Assembly: GCF_002735905.1 (NCBI RefSeq)
Contig: NZ_PEBD01000005.1
Location: 372,001-436,000, forward strand
Length of the DNA: 64,000 nucleotides
Direction: 5' to 3'
From: Williamsia muralis
GTDB taxonomy: Bacteria > Actinomycetota > Actinomycetes > Mycobacteriales > Mycobacteriaceae
The notes under the pieces are model-generated. The model did not search any database. It saw only the letters and a list, made by a program, of their open reading frames with translations, and had not been told where the DNA came from. The position numbers and the translations under genes are program-made. Positions 31,351 to 44,819 of this stretch are shown piece after piece (the first letter of the stretch is position 1; every line of letters begins with the position of its first letter).

Positions 31351-32393
31351 CGGACGCCGTCTCCCTCTGTGGTTGTTGGAACTATCGATCTGTAACTGGC
31401 GGCTTCACTATCGCACAGGCCGGCGATGAGAGCCGCCACGCGAGCGGGGTCGTGGGTGTGGGTGCCAGGGACTGCCAGTTCGCCGTCGTGCAGGGTGGCA
31501 CCGAACTTCGCGGCAGCTCGTTCCACATGCTCGCGTTCGCGTCCGAACGGCACCGACGCCGAGTCGACGACCACGTGGTCGACCCGGAAATCGTCGGCGT
31601 GGGCGAGCAGGACGTGCAGGTGGCGTTCAACCGAAAAACCGGCTGTCTCACCGGGTTCGGGGGCGAGGTTGACGATGAGGATCTTGCGGGCCGCCGTTCG
31701 TTTGAGGGCTGCGAGCTGCTCGGGTACCAACACGTGCGGGATCACGCTGGAGAACCAGGACCCCGGGCCGAGGACCACCAGGTCGGCTCCGTCGATGGCG
31801 TCGACGGCCTCCGGGCACGCAGGCGGCTGGTGCGGCAGCAACCGGACCCGGCGCACCTTGCCCGGCGTGGTCGCGACCGCGACCTGACCGCGGATCGAAT
31901 GGCTGATCCGCGGGTCGGCCTCGAGCCCGGACACATCTGCTTCGATGTCGAGGGCGGTGGCCGACATCGGCAACACCCTGCCCTGCACACCGAACAGTGT
32001 GGTGATCATCTCCAGCGCCTTGACCGCATCGCCGGTGACCTCGGTGAGCCCGGCGAGCAAGAGATTTCCGACCGGATGGCCCGCGAGAGCTCCCCGCCCG
32101 CCGAAACGGTGCTGCAACAGCGCGGCCCACTCCTCGGGTGACTGCGCACCGGCGACCCCGGCGACATCCCGGTTCTCTGGTTCGGTGGCAGCGAGCAAGG
32201 CGGCAATGGCCATCCGGAGGTCACCGGGCGGCAGCACGCCGAGTTCGGACCGGAGACGTCCGGACGATCCGCCGTCGTCGGCGACCGTCACCACGGCGGT
32301 CACGTCGCTGCTCAACCGGCGCATGGCGGTGAGGGTGGCGTACAGACCATGCCCCCCACCCAGCGCGACGATCGAGGGGTCGCGGCCGGTCAT
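31341..32393 (-). CDS. yvcK: YvcK/CofD-like gluconeogenesis factor
   Basis: This 350-aa protein of the CofD-like fold starts with the nucleotide-binding [19 protein letters not shown] and continues with [19 protein letters not shown]. YvcK binds UDP-sugars and affects cell-envelope homeostasis and growth on gluconeogenic carbon in Bacillus and mycobacteria (CuvA). The ATG at 32393 overlaps the rapZ stop (ATGA), and its own stop overlaps whiA. The longer open frame to 32516 is a shadow of rapZ. Confidence 0.93.
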   Translation of the reverse strand: MTGRDPSIVALGGGHGLYATLTAMRRLSSDVTAVVTVADDGGSSGRLRSELGVLPPGDLRMAIAALLAATEPENRDVAGVAGAQSPEEWAALLQHRFGGRGALAGHPVGNLLLAGLTEVTGDAVKALEMITTLFGVQGRVLPMSATALDIEADVSGLEADPRISHSIRGQVAVATTPGKVRRVRLLPHQPPACPEAVDAIDGADLVVLGPGSWFSSVIPHVLVPEQLAALKRTAARKILIVNLAPEPGETAGFSVERHLHVLLAHADDFRVDHVVVDSASVPFGREREHVERAAAKFGATLHDGELAVPGTHTHDPARVAALIAGLCDSEAASYRSIVPTTTEGDGVRWR

Positions 32394-33304
32394 TCGCGGC
32401 CCAGATCCCGATGGGCCACCCGTACCGCAAAAGCGGCCGCGCCGTCGGCCGGGCACGACAACCGGGCGGCGATGGCCTCGCTCATCGCGACGCTTCGGTG
32501 TTTTCCGCCGGTGCACCCGATGGCAACCGTCATGTACCTCTTGCCCTCGCGTCGGTATCCCGCACCGACCAGTCTCAAGATCTGCTCGTATTTCTCCAGG
32601 AACTCATCGGCGCCCTCCTGACCCAGGACGTAGTCGCGCACCGGCGCCTCGAGTCCGTTGTGGTCGCGGAGCTCCGGCACCCAGTGTGGATTGGGCAGGA
32701 AACGAACGTCGGCCACCATGTCCGCGTCGATCGGCAGCCCGTATTTGAACCCGAACGACTCGACCACCACGCTCACGTCCGCGACCGACGCGTTCGCGTA
32801 TGCGCCCTCGATGATCACCCGCAACCTGGCCACCGACAGGTTCGAGGTGTCGATGACAAGATCCGCCCGTTCCTTCACCGCAGCCAGCATCGCCCGCTCG
32901 GTCGCGATGGCCGAGATCAGAGTGCCGTTGCCTTGCAACGGATGTCGGCGACGTACCTGCTCGAACCGCTGCACCAGCACCTGGTCCGATGCCTCGATGA
33001 ACACCACCTTGGGATCGACACCGGTCACGGCCAGTTCGGAGCGCAGGGCATCGAGGGCCGAGGCGTAGGAGTCGATCTGGATACGCATCACGATGGCCAT
33101 CCGGGAGATGGCGGAGTCGTCGCGGCGGGCCACGTCCACCATCGACCTGATCAAGGTGTGCGGGACGTTGTCGACCACGTACCAGCCGGCGTCTTCGAGC
33201 AGGTTCGCAACGGTGCTGCTGCCGGCACCGGACAGTCCGGTGACCAGCAACACCTCGGTCAGCCCTGGGGCGCCGGTTGTGGTGCCGGCCTGCGATTCAC
33301 TCAC
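32390..33304 (-). CDS. rapZ: RapZ-like RNase adapter / nucleotide-binding protein
   Basis: This 304-aa protein has an N-terminal P-loop-type domain and the conserved C-terminal RapZ domain ([18 protein letters not shown]). In E. coli RapZ guides RNase E to a small RNA and senses glucosamine-6-phosphate. The role in actinobacteria is unsettled. The Walker A equivalent reads GLSGAGSST (residues 23-31), with Ser in place of the canonical Lys, so ATP binding is doubtful. The GTG start overlaps the uvrC stop (GTGA). Confidence 0.92.
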   Translation of the reverse strand: MSESQAGTTTGAPGLTEVLLVTGLSGAGSSTVANLLEDAGWYVVDNVPHTLIRSMVDVARRDDSAISRMAIVMRIQIDSYASALDALRSELAVTGVDPKVVFIEASDQVLVQRFEQVRRRHPLQGNGTLISAIATERAMLAAVKERADLVIDTSNLSVARLRVIIEGAYANASVADVSVVVESFGFKYGLPIDADMVADVRFLPNPHWVPELRDHNGLEAPVRDYVLGQEGADEFLEKYEQILRLVGAGYRREGKRYMTVAIGCTGGKHRSVAMSEAIAARLSCPADGAAAFAVRVAHRDLGRE

Positions 33305-35358
33305 CTGGCGGATCCTGTCTGTTCACTGCTCTGATTATGTTCGACAAGTGCCTCTTGCACCGCCCGAGCGGTGGTCTGGCCGATCCCGGGTACCTCGGAG
33401 ATCTGTTCGATGGTGGCCTGCCGGAGATTGGCCACCGACCCGAAGTGCGCGACGAGTGCCGCACGCCGGGTTGCTCCCAACCCGGGAACGCCGTCGAGTG
33501 CCGAGGCGGTCATCCGCTTGCTGCGCTTGCTGCGATGGAAACTGATCGCGAACCGGTGCGCCTCGTCGCGTACCCGCTGCAGGAGGAAGAGCGCTTCGCT
33601 GGTCCGGGGGAAGATGACCGGATCGTCGTCGCCGGGCACCCATACCTCTTCGAGCCGTTTGGCCAGGCCGATCACCGCGACATCGGTGATGTTCAACTCG
33701 TCCAGCACCGCCGCCGCCGCATGCACCTGCGGCGCGCCGCCGTCCACGACAAACAGATTCGGTGGGTAGGCGAACTTGCGCGGACGCCCCGTCTTCGGGT
33801 CGATCGCCGCTTCCGGCGCCATGTCTCCCCCGTTCGGATCCACCTCGACGACGCCGTCAGCCGCGATGCCCCCACCAATCGCCGCGGTTGTCACCGGAGC
33901 TGCGGCCGCCACATCGGCACGGTGTCGCAGGAACCGGCGTCGCGTGACCTCGGCGATCGAGGCGACATCGTCGGACCGGCCGTCCCCGGCGGCCTCACGG
34001 ATCGCGTAGTGCCGATAGTCGGACTTGCGAGGCAAGCCGTCTTCGAACACCACCAACGATGCAACCACGTCTGTGCCCTGCACGTGCGAGATGTCGATAC
34101 ATTCGATCCGCAGCGGCGCGGTGTCGAGGCCGAGGGTGTCCTGGATCTCGGTGAGGGCGGCCGACCGGGTCGTCAGGTCACCCGCACGCTTGAGCTTGTG
34201 CTGGTTGAGGGCGTCGGCGGCGTTGCGCGCCAGGGTCTCCATCAGCGCCCTTTTGTCACCGCGCTGAGGGATGCGCAGGTCCACATTGCTTCCCCGCAGG
34301 CTCGAGAGCCACTCGCGGACTTCGTCCACGTTCGGGGGCAGCGTCTGGACCAGCACCTCCCGGGGTACCGGGTCAGCCTTCGCGTGGCCCTCCTCCACGT
34401 CGATCGAGTCGGCTTGATCGACCTGCTCGCCGTAGAACTGCGTGAGGAATTGTCCGACCTGCTCGGCCATCTGGTCGTCGCCGGATTTCTCCACGATCCA
34501 CCCACGCTGACCACGGACGCGGCCGCCGCGGACATGGAAGACTTGCACCGACACCTCGAGTTGGTCGCCGTCCATGGCCACGAGATCGGCATCGGTGCCG
34601 TCTCCGAGCACCACGGCCTGCCTTTCGAGTGCCCGCCGCAGGGCCCCGATGTCGTCGCGCAGCCGGGCCGCGCGCTCGAAGTCCAGCTCTGCCGATGCGC
34701 GTTCCATCTGGCCCTGAAGGTTGTTGATCATGCGATCGGTGCGCCCGGCGAGGAAGTCGCAGAAGTCCTCGACGATGGTCCGGTGCTCTTCGGCGCTGAC
34801 GCGCCCGATGCACGGGGCCGCGCACTTGTCGATGTAACCCAGCAGACACGGTCGGTCGATCTGCTTGTGCCGCTTGAACACTCCGGAGGAGCACGTGCGA
34901 GCAGGAAACACCCGGGTGAGCAGATCGAGGGTCTCGCGAATCGCCCAGGCATGCGAATAGGGCCCGAAGTAGCGGACCCCCTTGCGACGGGGTCCGCGGT
35001 AGACGAACAACCGCGGGTATTCCTCGGCCATCGTGACGGCGAGCATCGGGTAGCTCTTGTCGTCGCGGTAGCGGACGTTGAAACGCGGATCGAACTCTTT
35101 GATCCAGTTGTATTCGAGCTGCAGGGCCTCGACTTCGGTGGACACCACGGTCCACTCGACCGACGCCGCCGTGGTCACCATCTGGCGCGTACGGGGGTGC
35201 AGCGAGGACAGGTCCGCGAAGTAAGACGTCAGCCGCGAACGCAGACTTTTCGCCTTGCCCACGTAGATCACCCGATGGTGGATGTCCCGGAATTTGTACA
35301 CACCGGGCTCGGTGGGAATGCTCCCCGGAGCCGGGCGGTACGTAGACGGGTCAGGCAC
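33301..35358 (-). CDS. uvrC: UvrABC excinuclease subunit C
   Basis: This 685-aa nucleotide-excision repair nuclease makes both incisions around DNA lesions. Domains in order: GIY-YIG nuclease (about 15-95, [25 protein letters not shown]), a cysteine cluster ([13 protein letters not shown]), the UvrB-binding helix pair ([16 protein letters not shown]), the RNase H-like second nuclease, and C-terminal helix-hairpin-helix repeats ([35 protein letters not shown]). The GTG at 35358 is 6 nt after TAGCCT, so the operon mRNA is probably leaderless. Confidence 0.97.
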   Translation of the reverse strand: MPDPSTYRPAPGSIPTEPGVYKFRDIHHRVIYVGKAKSLRSRLTSYFADLSSLHPRTRQMVTTAASVEWTVVSTEVEALQLEYNWIKEFDPRFNVRYRDDKSYPMLAVTMAEEYPRLFVYRGPRRKGVRYFGPYSHAWAIRETLDLLTRVFPARTCSSGVFKRHKQIDRPCLLGYIDKCAAPCIGRVSAEEHRTIVEDFCDFLAGRTDRMINNLQGQMERASAELDFERAARLRDDIGALRRALERQAVVLGDGTDADLVAMDGDQLEVSVQVFHVRGGRVRGQRGWIVEKSGDDQMAEQVGQFLTQFYGEQVDQADSIDVEEGHAKADPVPREVLVQTLPPNVDEVREWLSSLRGSNVDLRIPQRGDKRALMETLARNAADALNQHKLKRAGDLTTRSAALTEIQDTLGLDTAPLRIECIDISHVQGTDVVASLVVFEDGLPRKSDYRHYAIREAAGDGRSDDVASIAEVTRRRFLRHRADVAAAAPVTTAAIGGGIAADGVVEVDPNGGDMAPEAAIDPKTGRPRKFAYPPNLFVVDGGAPQVHAAAAVLDELNITDVAVIGLAKRLEEVWVPGDDDPVIFPRTSEALFLLQRVRDEAHRFAISFHRSKRSKRMTASALDGVPGLGATRRAALVAHFGSVANLRQATIEQISEVPGIGQTTARAVQEALVEHNQSSEQTGSAR

Positions 35359-35364
35359 GATTCC

Positions 35365-35370
35365 AGGCTA
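35365..35370 (-). promoter_or_regulatory. Putative -10 element of the uvrC operon
   Basis: TAGCCT on the minus strand is 6 nt before the uvrC GTG start. Confidence 0.45.
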
Positions 35371-35435
35371 GTACCCCGCGCCGACAAGTCCGCACACGCG
35401 GCCGCCGCCCCCGGTGAGGCCCCGCGGTGCCCAGG

Positions 35436-37733
<2,298 letters not shown>

Positions 37734-37737
<4 letters not shown>

Positions 37738-38336
37738 CGCTGTACTCCGATCGCGGCTAGCCGTTCGACGTATTTGGCGATCACGTCGACCTCCAGGTTA
37801 ACGACCACCCCCGGGACGGCCGCACCCAGCGTCGTCAGATCGAGAGTGGTTGGGATGAGCGAGATCTCGAACCAGTCGGGTCCGATTGCCGAGACGGTCA
37901 GTGACACGCCGTCGACGGTGATCGAGCCCTTCTCGACGATGTAGCGCGCAACCGCCGTCGTGGTACCGATGCGCACCACGGTCCAGTTCTCCGCCTCGTT
38001 CACGGTCTGGACAGTGCCGACACCGTCGACATGCCCCTGCACGATGTGCCCGCCGAAACGGCCACCGGCGGGCATCGCACGCTCCAGGTTGACCGGGCTG
38101 CCGGGACTGACGGTGGCCAGTGAGCTGCGATTGAGGGTCTCGGCCATCACGTCGACGGTGAACTCACCGCCGGGCCGCAGTTCGACCACGGTCAGGCAGA
38201 CGCCGTTGACGGCGATCGAGTCACCGTGACCCGCATCGCTGGTGACCAGCGGCCCACGAACGGTGAACCGCGCCGCGTCGGACAGGTCTTCACGCGCGAC
38301 GATACTGCCGCGTTCTTCGACGATTCCGGTGAACAT
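37734..38336 (-). CDS. ribE: Riboflavin synthase alpha subunit
   Basis: This 200-aa enzyme dismutates two lumazines to riboflavin. It consists of two tandem lumazine-binding barrels. The first begins [10 protein letters not shown] and the second contains [15 protein letters not shown]. The ATG at 38336 follows GAGGAG by 6 nt, and a TTG two codons upstream is disfavoured because it adjoins that GAGGAG. It is the first gene after the FMN riboswitch, and the Shine-Dalgarno lies about 65 nt after the aptamer. Confidence 0.96.
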
Positions 38337-38409
38337 CGCCAACTCCTCACATCGCTGCTGCGATCTCAGGGCGGCGTCGCACGTGCCGATCCATCGGACC
38401 GGCCGTGGT

Positions 38410-38562
38410 GTTCTCTTTCATCCGGACTATCACCGTCGGCTCCGGAATCTCACCGGAATCTGCTGACCCCGCATCGGGTGTGATGCGGGCGCTCGCGGGC
38501 TCCGCGGACGAACTGTCGCCCACGATTACCGCCGGTGGGGAATTGCACCCCGCCCCGAGAAC
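38410..38562 (-). promoter_or_regulatory. FMN riboswitch (RFN element)
   Basis: On the minus strand the RNA opens with GUUCUCGGGGCGGGG and closes with AUGAAAGAGAAC, pairing as P1 (38557-38562 with 38410-38415). Conserved inner parts are UGCAAUUCCCCACCGGCGGU, CGCGGAGCCCGCGAGC, UUCCGGUGAGAUUCCGGAGCC and GACGGUGAUAGUCCGG, which are diagnostic of the RFN aptamer. It controls ribE-ribBA-ribH and the PH-like gene. The stretch 38343-38409 is the expression platform and could act on translation, since no T-tract terminator is seen. Confidence 0.95.
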
Positions 38563-38573
38563 TTCCACTTACG

Positions 38574-38579
38574 AAGTTA
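38574..38579 (-). promoter_or_regulatory. Putative -10 element of the riboswitch transcript
   Basis: TAACTT on the minus strand would place the transcription start around 38567, a few bases before P1 of the aptamer. Confidence 0.45.
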
Positions 38580-38595
38580 GCACATCCATCGATCC

Positions 38596-38635
38596 CGCTG
38601 ACCAGCGAGAAGACCATGAAATGGCCGGTCAGCGG
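38596..38635 (-). terminator. Hairpin overlapping the ribD stop codon
   Basis: CCGCTGACC (38596-38604) and GGTCAGCGG (38627-38635) are perfect 9-bp arms around a 22-nt loop. The upper arm contains the TGA of ribD. It probably ends the rpe-ribD transcript before the separately initiated riboswitch transcript. Confidence 0.6.
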
Positions 38636-39660
38636 GTTGCGGTCAGGGTGAGCAGAACGTCGTCACCGAGTGTCTCCACACGATCGGTCGAAAATCGCCT
38701 CGCCTGTTGCAGGGTGGTGACCGTGTCGTCCGTGATCGCCGGGAGTCCCCCGCCGATCACCAGCGGGGCGACATACGCCTGCACCCGGTCGACCAGACCC
38801 GCCGCGAAGAACGCACCGAGCAACCGTGATCCGCCCTCGATCTGCACATTGCTCAGCTCGGCCAGGGCCTCCACCACGGCCGCCGGTTCGTGCTCATGAA
38901 TGCGGATGGTGCGCGCTCGACCGTCGAACACCTTGGCCTGTGGCGGGATGGCCGACGATCCGACGACGACTCGCAATGGCTGGTGTTCCCGGAGTGAGCC
39001 GTCGGGGTACCTCGCGGTGAGGCTCGGGTCGTCGGCCAGTACGGTGCCCGTGCCGACGACGATCGCGTCGATCTGCGCACGTTCGTCGTGCACACGCTCA
39101 CGTGCGGCCGGACCCGTGATCCACTGGCTCGAGCCGTCGGGCGCAGCGACCCGTCCGTCGACGGATGCGGCGAACTTGGCGGTCACCATCGGACGGCCGT
39201 GCTCCTGACGGAACAACCACTCGCGAAGCGGGCCGGTGGCCACCGTGTCGGCGCACACGCCGCCGTGCACATCGAGTCCCGCAGCCTCGAGTCGCTGATG
39301 TCCTCCCGTGGCAACGGGGTTGGGGTCGGCGACCGCGTAATGGACAACTCTGATTCCGGCGGCGATCAGTGCCTCAGAACACGGCCCGGTTCGCCCGGTG
39401 TGGTTGCACGGCTCGAGGGTCACCACGGCGGTCCCACCCGCAGCTCTGTCTCCTGCCTGCCCGAGAGCGACCACCTCGGCGTGCGGGCCCCCGGCCTCCC
39501 TGGTGTGTCCGACCCCGGCGACGTGTCCGTCGGCGTCCAGGATCACCGCGCCTACCGGCGGGTTCGGCGTGCTCAGTCCGCGCGCGCCGATCGATTCGCT
39601 CATCGCGCGGTGCATCGCCGCTGAGACAGGTCCGGTCACGGGAGTCGCCGCGCCCGTCAC
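38629..39660 (-). CDS. ribD: Bifunctional riboflavin deaminase/reductase RibD
   Basis: This 343-aa enzyme carries out the deamination and side-chain reduction steps of riboflavin synthesis. The N-terminal deaminase domain has the zinc ligands HAE ([10 protein letters not shown]) and [11 protein letters not shown]. The C-terminal reductase domain begins near residue 155 ([15 protein letters not shown]). The GTG start overlaps the rpe stop (GTGA), so it is transcribed with rpe and not directly by the riboswitch promoter downstream. Confidence 0.95.
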   Translation of the reverse strand: MTGAATPVTGPVSAAMHRAMSESIGARGLSTPNPPVGAVILDADGHVAGVGHTREAGGPHAEVVALGQAGDRAAGGTAVVTLEPCNHTGRTGPCSEALIAAGIRVVHYAVADPNPVATGGHQRLEAAGLDVHGGVCADTVATGPLREWLFRQEHGRPMVTAKFAASVDGRVAAPDGSSQWITGPAARERVHDERAQIDAIVVGTGTVLADDPSLTARYPDGSLREHQPLRVVVGSSAIPPQAKVFDGRARTIRIHEHEPAAVVEALAELSNVQIEGGSRLLGAFFAAGLVDRVQAYVAPLVIGGGLPAITDDTVTTLQQARRFSTDRVETLGDDVLLTLTATR

Positions 39661-40325
39661 TGTCGAGCGCTGAGCGCCTGTGCGCGAAGCGATTCGACGG
39701 CGTGCGCGGGGTCATCGGCCCCGTAGACCGCCGACCCCGCAACAAAACAATCGACACCGGCCGCGGCCGCTTGTTCGATGGTGTCCGCGTTGATGCCCCC
39801 GTCGATCTCGACCAGCACCCGCAATTCTCCGGAATCGACGAGCTTCCGGATGCGCCGGACCTTGTCGAGGACGTCGGGGATGAACGACTGCCCGCCGAAA
39901 CCGGGTTCCACACTCATCACCAGCAACGTGTCGAACTCTTTGAGGATCTCGAGGTATGGGTCGAGGGACGTGCCGGGTTTGATACTCAGACCTGCCTTCG
40001 CGCCGGCGGCCCGGATATCGCGCCCCACGGCCACGGGATCGTCGGTGGCCTCCGCGTGAAAGGTGACGTTGTGTGCCCCCGCCTCGGCATAACCTGGGGC
40101 CCACCGCTTCGGGTCCTCGATCATCAGGTGGCAGTCGATCGGTATGTCCGTGCTCTTGAGCAGGCTTTGTACGACCGGTAGGCCGAGAGTGAGGTTCGGG
40201 ACGAAGTGACCGTCCATCACATCGACGTGTAGCCAATCGGCACCGGTGACCGCATCTGCTTCGGCTCCGAGCCTGGCGAAGTCGGCGGACAGGATGGACG
40301 GCGCGATCATCGGCTGATTCGACAT
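39657..40325 (-). CDS. rpe: Ribulose-phosphate 3-epimerase
   Basis: This 222-aa TIM-barrel enzyme links ribulose 5-phosphate and xylulose 5-phosphate in the pentose phosphate pathway. It shows [50 protein letters not shown] and [10 protein letters not shown], which include the metal and phosphate ligands. The ATG is 6 nt after TAGGAT, so it is probably leaderless. Linkage to ribD fits ribulose 5-phosphate being the substrate of DHBP synthase. Confidence 0.96.
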   Translation of the reverse strand: MSNQPMIAPSILSADFARLGAEADAVTGADWLHVDVMDGHFVPNLTLGLPVVQSLLKSTDIPIDCHLMIEDPKRWAPGYAEAGAHNVTFHAEATDDPVAVGRDIRAAGAKAGLSIKPGTSLDPYLEILKEFDTLLVMSVEPGFGGQSFIPDVLDKVRRIRKLVDSGELRVLVEIDGGINADTIEQAAAAGVDCFVAGSAVYGADDPAHAVESLRAQALSARQ

Positions 40326-40331
40326 GCAGTC

Positions 40332-40337
40332 ATCCTA
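40332..40337 (-). promoter_or_regulatory. Putative -10 element of rpe-ribD
   Basis: TAGGAT on the minus strand lies 6 nt before the rpe ATG. Confidence 0.45.
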
Positions 40338-40384
40338 ATGTCGGGCCCAGACCCAACCCAACGGACCGGTCCGGACTGTTGCAC

Positions 40385-40400
40385 ACGCGTTTTGGCGCGT
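40385..40400 (-). terminator. Weak hairpin after rsmB
   Basis: ACGCG-N6-CGCGT forms a 5-bp stem 14 nt past the rsmB stop. It is a candidate terminator separating the priA-fmt-rsmB unit from rpe. Confidence 0.35.
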
Positions 40401-40413
40401 CGTCCCCCGCCGA

Positions 40414-41781
40414 TCAGTTCTTGCGGAGTGCCGCGAAGAACATGGCGTCGGTGCCGTGCAGGTGAGGCCAGAGCTGCACGTACGGCCCTTCGGTCCGATC
40501 ATCGACGGGCACCAGGTCAGGGGTGTCCAGTGCGGTCACCGGCAACTCGGCGATCGCCCAATCCGCCACCTCGCGGGTTTCGGCCGGGTGTGGTGAGCAC
40601 GTGGAGTAGACCACCACACCGCCCGGCCGCAGCTGGTCCACCGCCGACGCCAGCAACTGCTTCTGCAGCGCGACGAGATCGGGAACGTCACCTGGGTTGC
40701 GCCGCCACCGAGCCTCTGGCCGGCGCCGGAGGGCACCGAGACCGGTGCACGGGGCGTCCACCAGCACACGGTCGAACCCTGGCTCCAGGCCTGGGTCACG
40801 CCCGTCGCCGACGATCACGTCGACGGGTAGCTCCCTGGTTGCCTTTCGGATCAATTCGGCGCGGTGCGGGGCCTTCTCGACCGCGGTGACCCGCGCACCG
40901 TCAATGTCGGCAAGAGCACCGAGCAAAGCCGCCTTGCCACCAGGACCGGCGCACAGGTCGAGCCATCGACCGGCGTCGTCGCCGTCGAGTGGTGCGATCG
41001 CCAGCGCGCGGGCCACCAGTTGACTGCCTTCGTCCTGGACGCCGGCAAGACCTTCACGGATCGGTTCGATGTCGCCGGGATCGCCGCTGTCGAGGTACAC
41101 GCAGTAGGGCGAGTAGCGGCCCACGTCACCTCCGGTGGCGGCGGCGAGTTCGTCGGCGGTGATCATGCCCGGCCGGGCGACCAGATGGGTCGACGGGCGT
41201 TCGTCGTCCGCAGCCAGTGCGGCCTGCAGAGCACCCGCCGAACCACCGAGCGCGTCGTCGAACACCTCGGCTATCCAGCGCGGATGAGCATACTGAAATG
41301 CCAGATGGCCGATCAGGTCTTCACTGATCGACGGTGCGAGCGCGTCCACCCACAGCTCTTCGGTGCGCTGAGAAATCTTGCGTAACACTGCGTTTGCGAA
41401 ACCCACAGGTCCGTGACCGGCGCGGGACCGGACGAGATCCACCGACGTCGAGACTGCGGCATGAGCGCCGATCCGCGTCCGCAACAGTTGGTATGCACCC
41501 AACCGCAGCACATCGAGGACCACCCCGTCGATCTCCTCGACGGGCCTTTTCGCGACTTCGGAGATGATCTGGTCGAGCAACCCCACCGCGCGGCTGGTGC
41601 CGTAGGTCAGTTCGGTGGCCAGGGCAGCGTCGCGGCCGGTGATCTTGCGGTCCCGCAACATCTTCGGCAGTACCAGGTTGGCGTAGGCGTCGCGCTCACG
41701 CACAGCGGCCAGCACCTCCACGGCAGCCTGCCGGGCCGGATCTATCGGGGTGTGTTCCTGATCGTCCACGGGGCGGTTCAT
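40414..41781 (-). CDS. rsmB: 16S rRNA m5C967 methyltransferase RsmB
   Basis: This 455-aa protein has an N-terminal NusB-like RNA-binding domain (about 14-145) and a C-terminal SAM-dependent methyltransferase domain. Two catalytic cysteines of the m5C family are visible in [16 protein letters not shown] and [12 protein letters not shown]. The SAM-binding motif is [14 protein letters not shown]. The ATG overlaps the fmt stop (ATGA), and the fmt-rsmB pair is conserved widely in bacteria. Confidence 0.94.
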   Translation of the reverse strand: MNRPVDDQEHTPIDPARQAAVEVLAAVRERDAYANLVLPKMLRDRKITGRDAALATELTYGTSRAVGLLDQIISEVAKRPVEEIDGVVLDVLRLGAYQLLRTRIGAHAAVSTSVDLVRSRAGHGPVGFANAVLRKISQRTEELWVDALAPSISEDLIGHLAFQYAHPRWIAEVFDDALGGSAGALQAALAADDERPSTHLVARPGMITADELAAATGGDVGRYSPYCVYLDSGDPGDIEPIREGLAGVQDEGSQLVARALAIAPLDGDDAGRWLDLCAGPGGKAALLGALADIDGARVTAVEKAPHRAELIRKATRELPVDVIVGDGRDPGLEPGFDRVLVDAPCTGLGALRRRPEARWRRNPGDVPDLVALQKQLLASAVDQLRPGGVVVYSTCSPHPAETREVADWAIAELPVTALDTPDLVPVDDRTEGPYVQLWPHLHGTDAMFFAALRKN

Positions 41782-42713
41782 GTGAGTGCCTGTCCATCGG
41801 TGAGCCTGGCCCCGCGCGCCCAGTCGGGACCGGCCATTGCTTTCTTGCCTTGCGGCTGAACGGAATCGAGTCGAATCGGCACCGTCTTGGTACCCACGTA
41901 CAGGGCCTTTTTCGTCACGGCCAGCTCGCCCGGAGCTGGCGTCACATCGACCGGATCGGTGACCATCGACGCACGTAACACCTTGACCCGCAGATCATCC
42001 AGAGTGGTCCAGGCACCCGGGTGGGGTGTCATCGCCCGGATGTGCCGATCGGTCAGGTGCGCCGGTAGGTCCCAGCGAATGCGTGCGTCGTCGATGGTGA
42101 TCTTCGGAGCCGTGCTGATGCCATCGACCGGTTGCGGCTTGGCTTCCAGGTAGCCGTCCTCGATGCCGTCGAGGGTGGTCACCAGCAGGTGCGCCCCTGT
42201 CTCGGACAGCCGACCCAGCAGGTCGCCTGCGGTGTCGGTGTCGCGGATCCGTTCGGTCACCACGCCGAAGACCGGGCCGGTGTCGAGGCCTGCTTCGAGC
42301 CGAAAAGTGCTCGCTCCGGTCATCTCGTCGCCCGCACCGATCGCCGCCTGCACCGGCGCAGCGCCGCGCCATGACGGTAACAACGAAAAATGCAGATTGA
42401 CCCAACCGTGGGTGGGTAGATCCAGCAGCTCCGGCGGTACCAGTCCGCCGTAGGCCACCACCGGGGCGCACTCGGGCGCCCACTCTCGTAATTGCTCGAC
42501 TGCCTCTGCGTCTTTGAGCCTTCGCGGGGTGATCACGGGGATGGCGTGCTCGTCGGCGAGGGCAGCCACCGGTGACCGCGTGATCTTCCGTCCCCGGCCC
42601 GCTGCTGCATCGGGCCGACTGATCACGCCCACGACCTCATGGCGGGGCGACTCGATCAACGCCTTGAGAGACGCAACCGCGGGTTCGGGCGTGCCTGCGA
42701 ACACCACCCGCAT
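41778..42713 (-). CDS. fmt: Methionyl-tRNA formyltransferase
   Basis: This 311-aa enzyme formylates initiator Met-tRNA using 10-formyltetrahydrofolate. It begins [16 protein letters not shown] and carries the catalytic [16 protein letters not shown] block with Asn106, His108 and SLLP at 110-113. The C-terminal OB-fold domain follows residue 210. The ATG at 42713 matches the family N-terminus. The open frame to 42773 is non-coding extension. There is a 69-nt gap from priA. Confidence 0.95.
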   Translation of the reverse strand: MRVVFAGTPEPAVASLKALIESPRHEVVGVISRPDAAAGRGRKITRSPVAALADEHAIPVITPRRLKDAEAVEQLREWAPECAPVVAYGGLVPPELLDLPTHGWVNLHFSLLPSWRGAAPVQAAIGAGDEMTGASTFRLEAGLDTGPVFGVVTERIRDTDTAGDLLGRLSETGAHLLVTTLDGIEDGYLEAKPQPVDGISTAPKITIDDARIRWDLPAHLTDRHIRAMTPHPGAWTTLDDLRVKVLRASMVTDPVDVTPAPGELAVTKKALYVGTKTVPIRLDSVQPQGKKAMAGPDWARGARLTDGQALT

Positions 42714-42782
42714 GTAGTACCCCAATCTCCGAGTCTTGTCCGCGTGTTCGCGGCCGACCAACAGCCTAGCCACCCAGAAGCC

Positions 42783-44819
42783 CTAGCCGATGGTGGGCGG
42801 ATCCATCTGCACCCTGATCGGCTGGGAATCGTGTTGTGCATTCCGGCCGACCTGCGCTGCATGAAGAGCCGCAGCCAGTTCTCGACCTTGAGATCTCTTA
42901 CACCGCAGCAGTATTCGCTGCGGGTCGGAGATCTCGTCGCGATTGAGGCCAGAGGGCAACCGCACGCCGGCTGGTAATTCAACCGGACCCAGCACCTCAC
43001 CACCCGGCGGGAGGTGGACGGTTTCGGCAAAGGCGACGATGGCCGGACCGGCGCCGTCGATCGAGGCCATCGTGACTGCAGGCGGGAACCCGAGTTCAGT
43101 CCGCTGCGCAACCTCGTTCTCGGCGAAGCCGACGGGATCCCAACGGATCACCGACTGCACCGGGCCGAGTCCCGCGTCGGCGACGATCACCACTGCTCCC
43201 CCACGTCCGTGGGGACGTACGAGCATGGCAGCGGACAGCCAGCGCCGAACCGCCTCTTCGCCGGCTCGCAGTTCGGTGCGATCGAGCTGCGCCCACGTGT
43301 CCAGCAGGATGGCGGCGCCGTAACCGTCTTCGGCAACGGGCTCGGCGCCCGGGGTGCTGACCACGACACGGGGACCGCTGCCGATGCTGTCGACGATCTT
43401 GTCTCCGCCCGAGGTGAGGACAGGAACCCCCGGGAATGCGCGGCCCAGTTCTTCGGCCGTCCGGCGAGCCCCCGTCGTCAGCGCCCTCACCTTGGTGAAA
43501 CCACATTCGATGCAGCGGAAGTCGGCTTCGGGATGACCGCACCACCGGCAGCTCAACAATCCCACCGAATTGCTGTCGGACCCGGCACCATCGGTCGGCA
43601 CCGGGCCGTCTGCCTGCATCGGTCCGTGGCATCGACGGCAACGTACATGGGACCGGCACCGTTCACAGGCCAGCGACGGTAGATAACCGCGCCTGGGCAC
43701 GCTGAAGAGCACGGGGGCGTCGGCGGCCACGGCCGCGCGGGCCGCATCGAACGCGACGGCCGGGATTCGGGCCGAGCGGGCAAGCGGGTCACGGGCCACC
43801 CGGTTGTCCTCGTCGGAGAGGGCCGAGATGCGGGGGGATCGTTCACGCACGATCGAACGTGACGCGGTGAGGTCGTGAGCCCAGCCGGCGTCGACGAGCG
43901 CTTGGGTCTCCGCCGTACGAGCCACACCACCGAGAACCAGTGCGCATTTGTCGCTGTGCGACCGCAGGACCGCCACTTCGCGGGTATGTGGGTACGGCGC
44001 GCGTGGATCGCACAGGCTGTCGTCCCCGTCGTCCCACACGCAGATCAGTCCGAGGTCGGGAATCGGCGTGAACACCGCACTCCGGGTGCCGATCACCACC
44101 GAGGCCTGCCCGCGCAGTGCTCGCAACCACCGCCGATACCGTGCCGAAGGGCCCAATCCGGCGGACAACGACACCACCCGATCACCCAGGATCGGCTCGC
44201 ACGCTGCTTCGAGTCGTACCAGATCGCGCTGGTCGGGCACCACGATGATGGCGCTGCGGCCGGCGACCACCGTGTGGCATGCGAGCTCGGCCAGTCGCCG
44301 GGGCCAGTCTTCGCCGGGCACCGCCTGCCATGCCGCGCGAGCGGCTTTGCCGTCAGCAACTGCAGCCAGGTACGACTCTGCATGCTCGTATGGCTTCCAT
44401 CCGTCTACATCGACGGTCGGGGGCCTGGGGGTGCCTGGCGGGGCACCCACGGCCTGCTCGGTGCGCGCATGACGGGGCGGGATGGCCAGCCGCAGGACAT
44501 CTGTCATGGTGCCCGCGTACCGGTCGGCGACCGCCCGCGCCAGCGTGGCCAGCTCCGGGGTCAGCACCGGTTCCGGCGAGACCACCCTCTCGAGCCACCC
44601 GAGCTTGCCGGGATGGTCGCTGGCCTCGATGCGGTCGAGTATGTACCCGTCGACGAGACGGCCGGAGAAACGCACCCGCACCCGGACACCGGGCTGGGCG
44701 TCCAGGTGCTGGGCATCTTGTACCTGGTAATCGAACGGCCGGTCCAGATGGGCCAGCCCGAGCATCGGCAGAACACGGGCGACCGGCAGTTCAGGTGCGA
44801 GCTGCCGCTCAGATTTCAC
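42783..44819 (-). CDS. priA: Replication restart protein PriA, ATPase-degenerate actinobacterial type
   Basis: This 678-aa PriA homologue has the N-terminal DNA-binding domain ([19 protein letters not shown]) and the zinc module with eight cysteines ([15 protein letters not shown] and [17 protein letters not shown]). The helicase core lacks a Walker A GxGKT/S motif, and the DEEH-type Walker B region reads [12 protein letters not shown]. It is therefore probably not an active helicase, which agrees with what is known for mycobacterial PriA. It likely acts in replisome loading. The GTG overlaps the metK stop (GTGA). Confidence 0.9.
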   Translation of the reverse strand: MKSERQLAPELPVARVLPMLGLAHLDRPFDYQVQDAQHLDAQPGVRVRVRFSGRLVDGYILDRIEASDHPGKLGWLERVVSPEPVLTPELATLARAVADRYAGTMTDVLRLAIPPRHARTEQAVGAPPGTPRPPTVDVDGWKPYEHAESYLAAVADGKAARAAWQAVPGEDWPRRLAELACHTVVAGRSAIIVVPDQRDLVRLEAACEPILGDRVVSLSAGLGPSARYRRWLRALRGQASVVIGTRSAVFTPIPDLGLICVWDDGDDSLCDPRAPYPHTREVAVLRSHSDKCALVLGGVARTAETQALVDAGWAHDLTASRSIVRERSPRISALSDEDNRVARDPLARSARIPAVAFDAARAAVAADAPVLFSVPRRGYLPSLACERCRSHVRCRRCHGPMQADGPVPTDGAGSDSNSVGLLSCRWCGHPEADFRCIECGFTKVRALTTGARRTAEELGRAFPGVPVLTSGGDKIVDSIGSGPRVVVSTPGAEPVAEDGYGAAILLDTWAQLDRTELRAGEEAVRRWLSAAMLVRPHGRGGAVVIVADAGLGPVQSVIRWDPVGFAENEVAQRTELGFPPAVTMASIDGAGPAIVAFAETVHLPPGGEVLGPVELPAGVRLPSGLNRDEISDPQRILLRCKRSQGRELAAALHAAQVGRNAQHDSQPIRVQMDPPTIG

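Noticed and set aside
40359-40370. CGGACCGGTCCG palindrome between rpe and rsmB
   Set aside because: It is a 12-bp perfect palindrome, but short GC-rich palindromes arise often in this composition. Without conservation data I cannot assign it a role.
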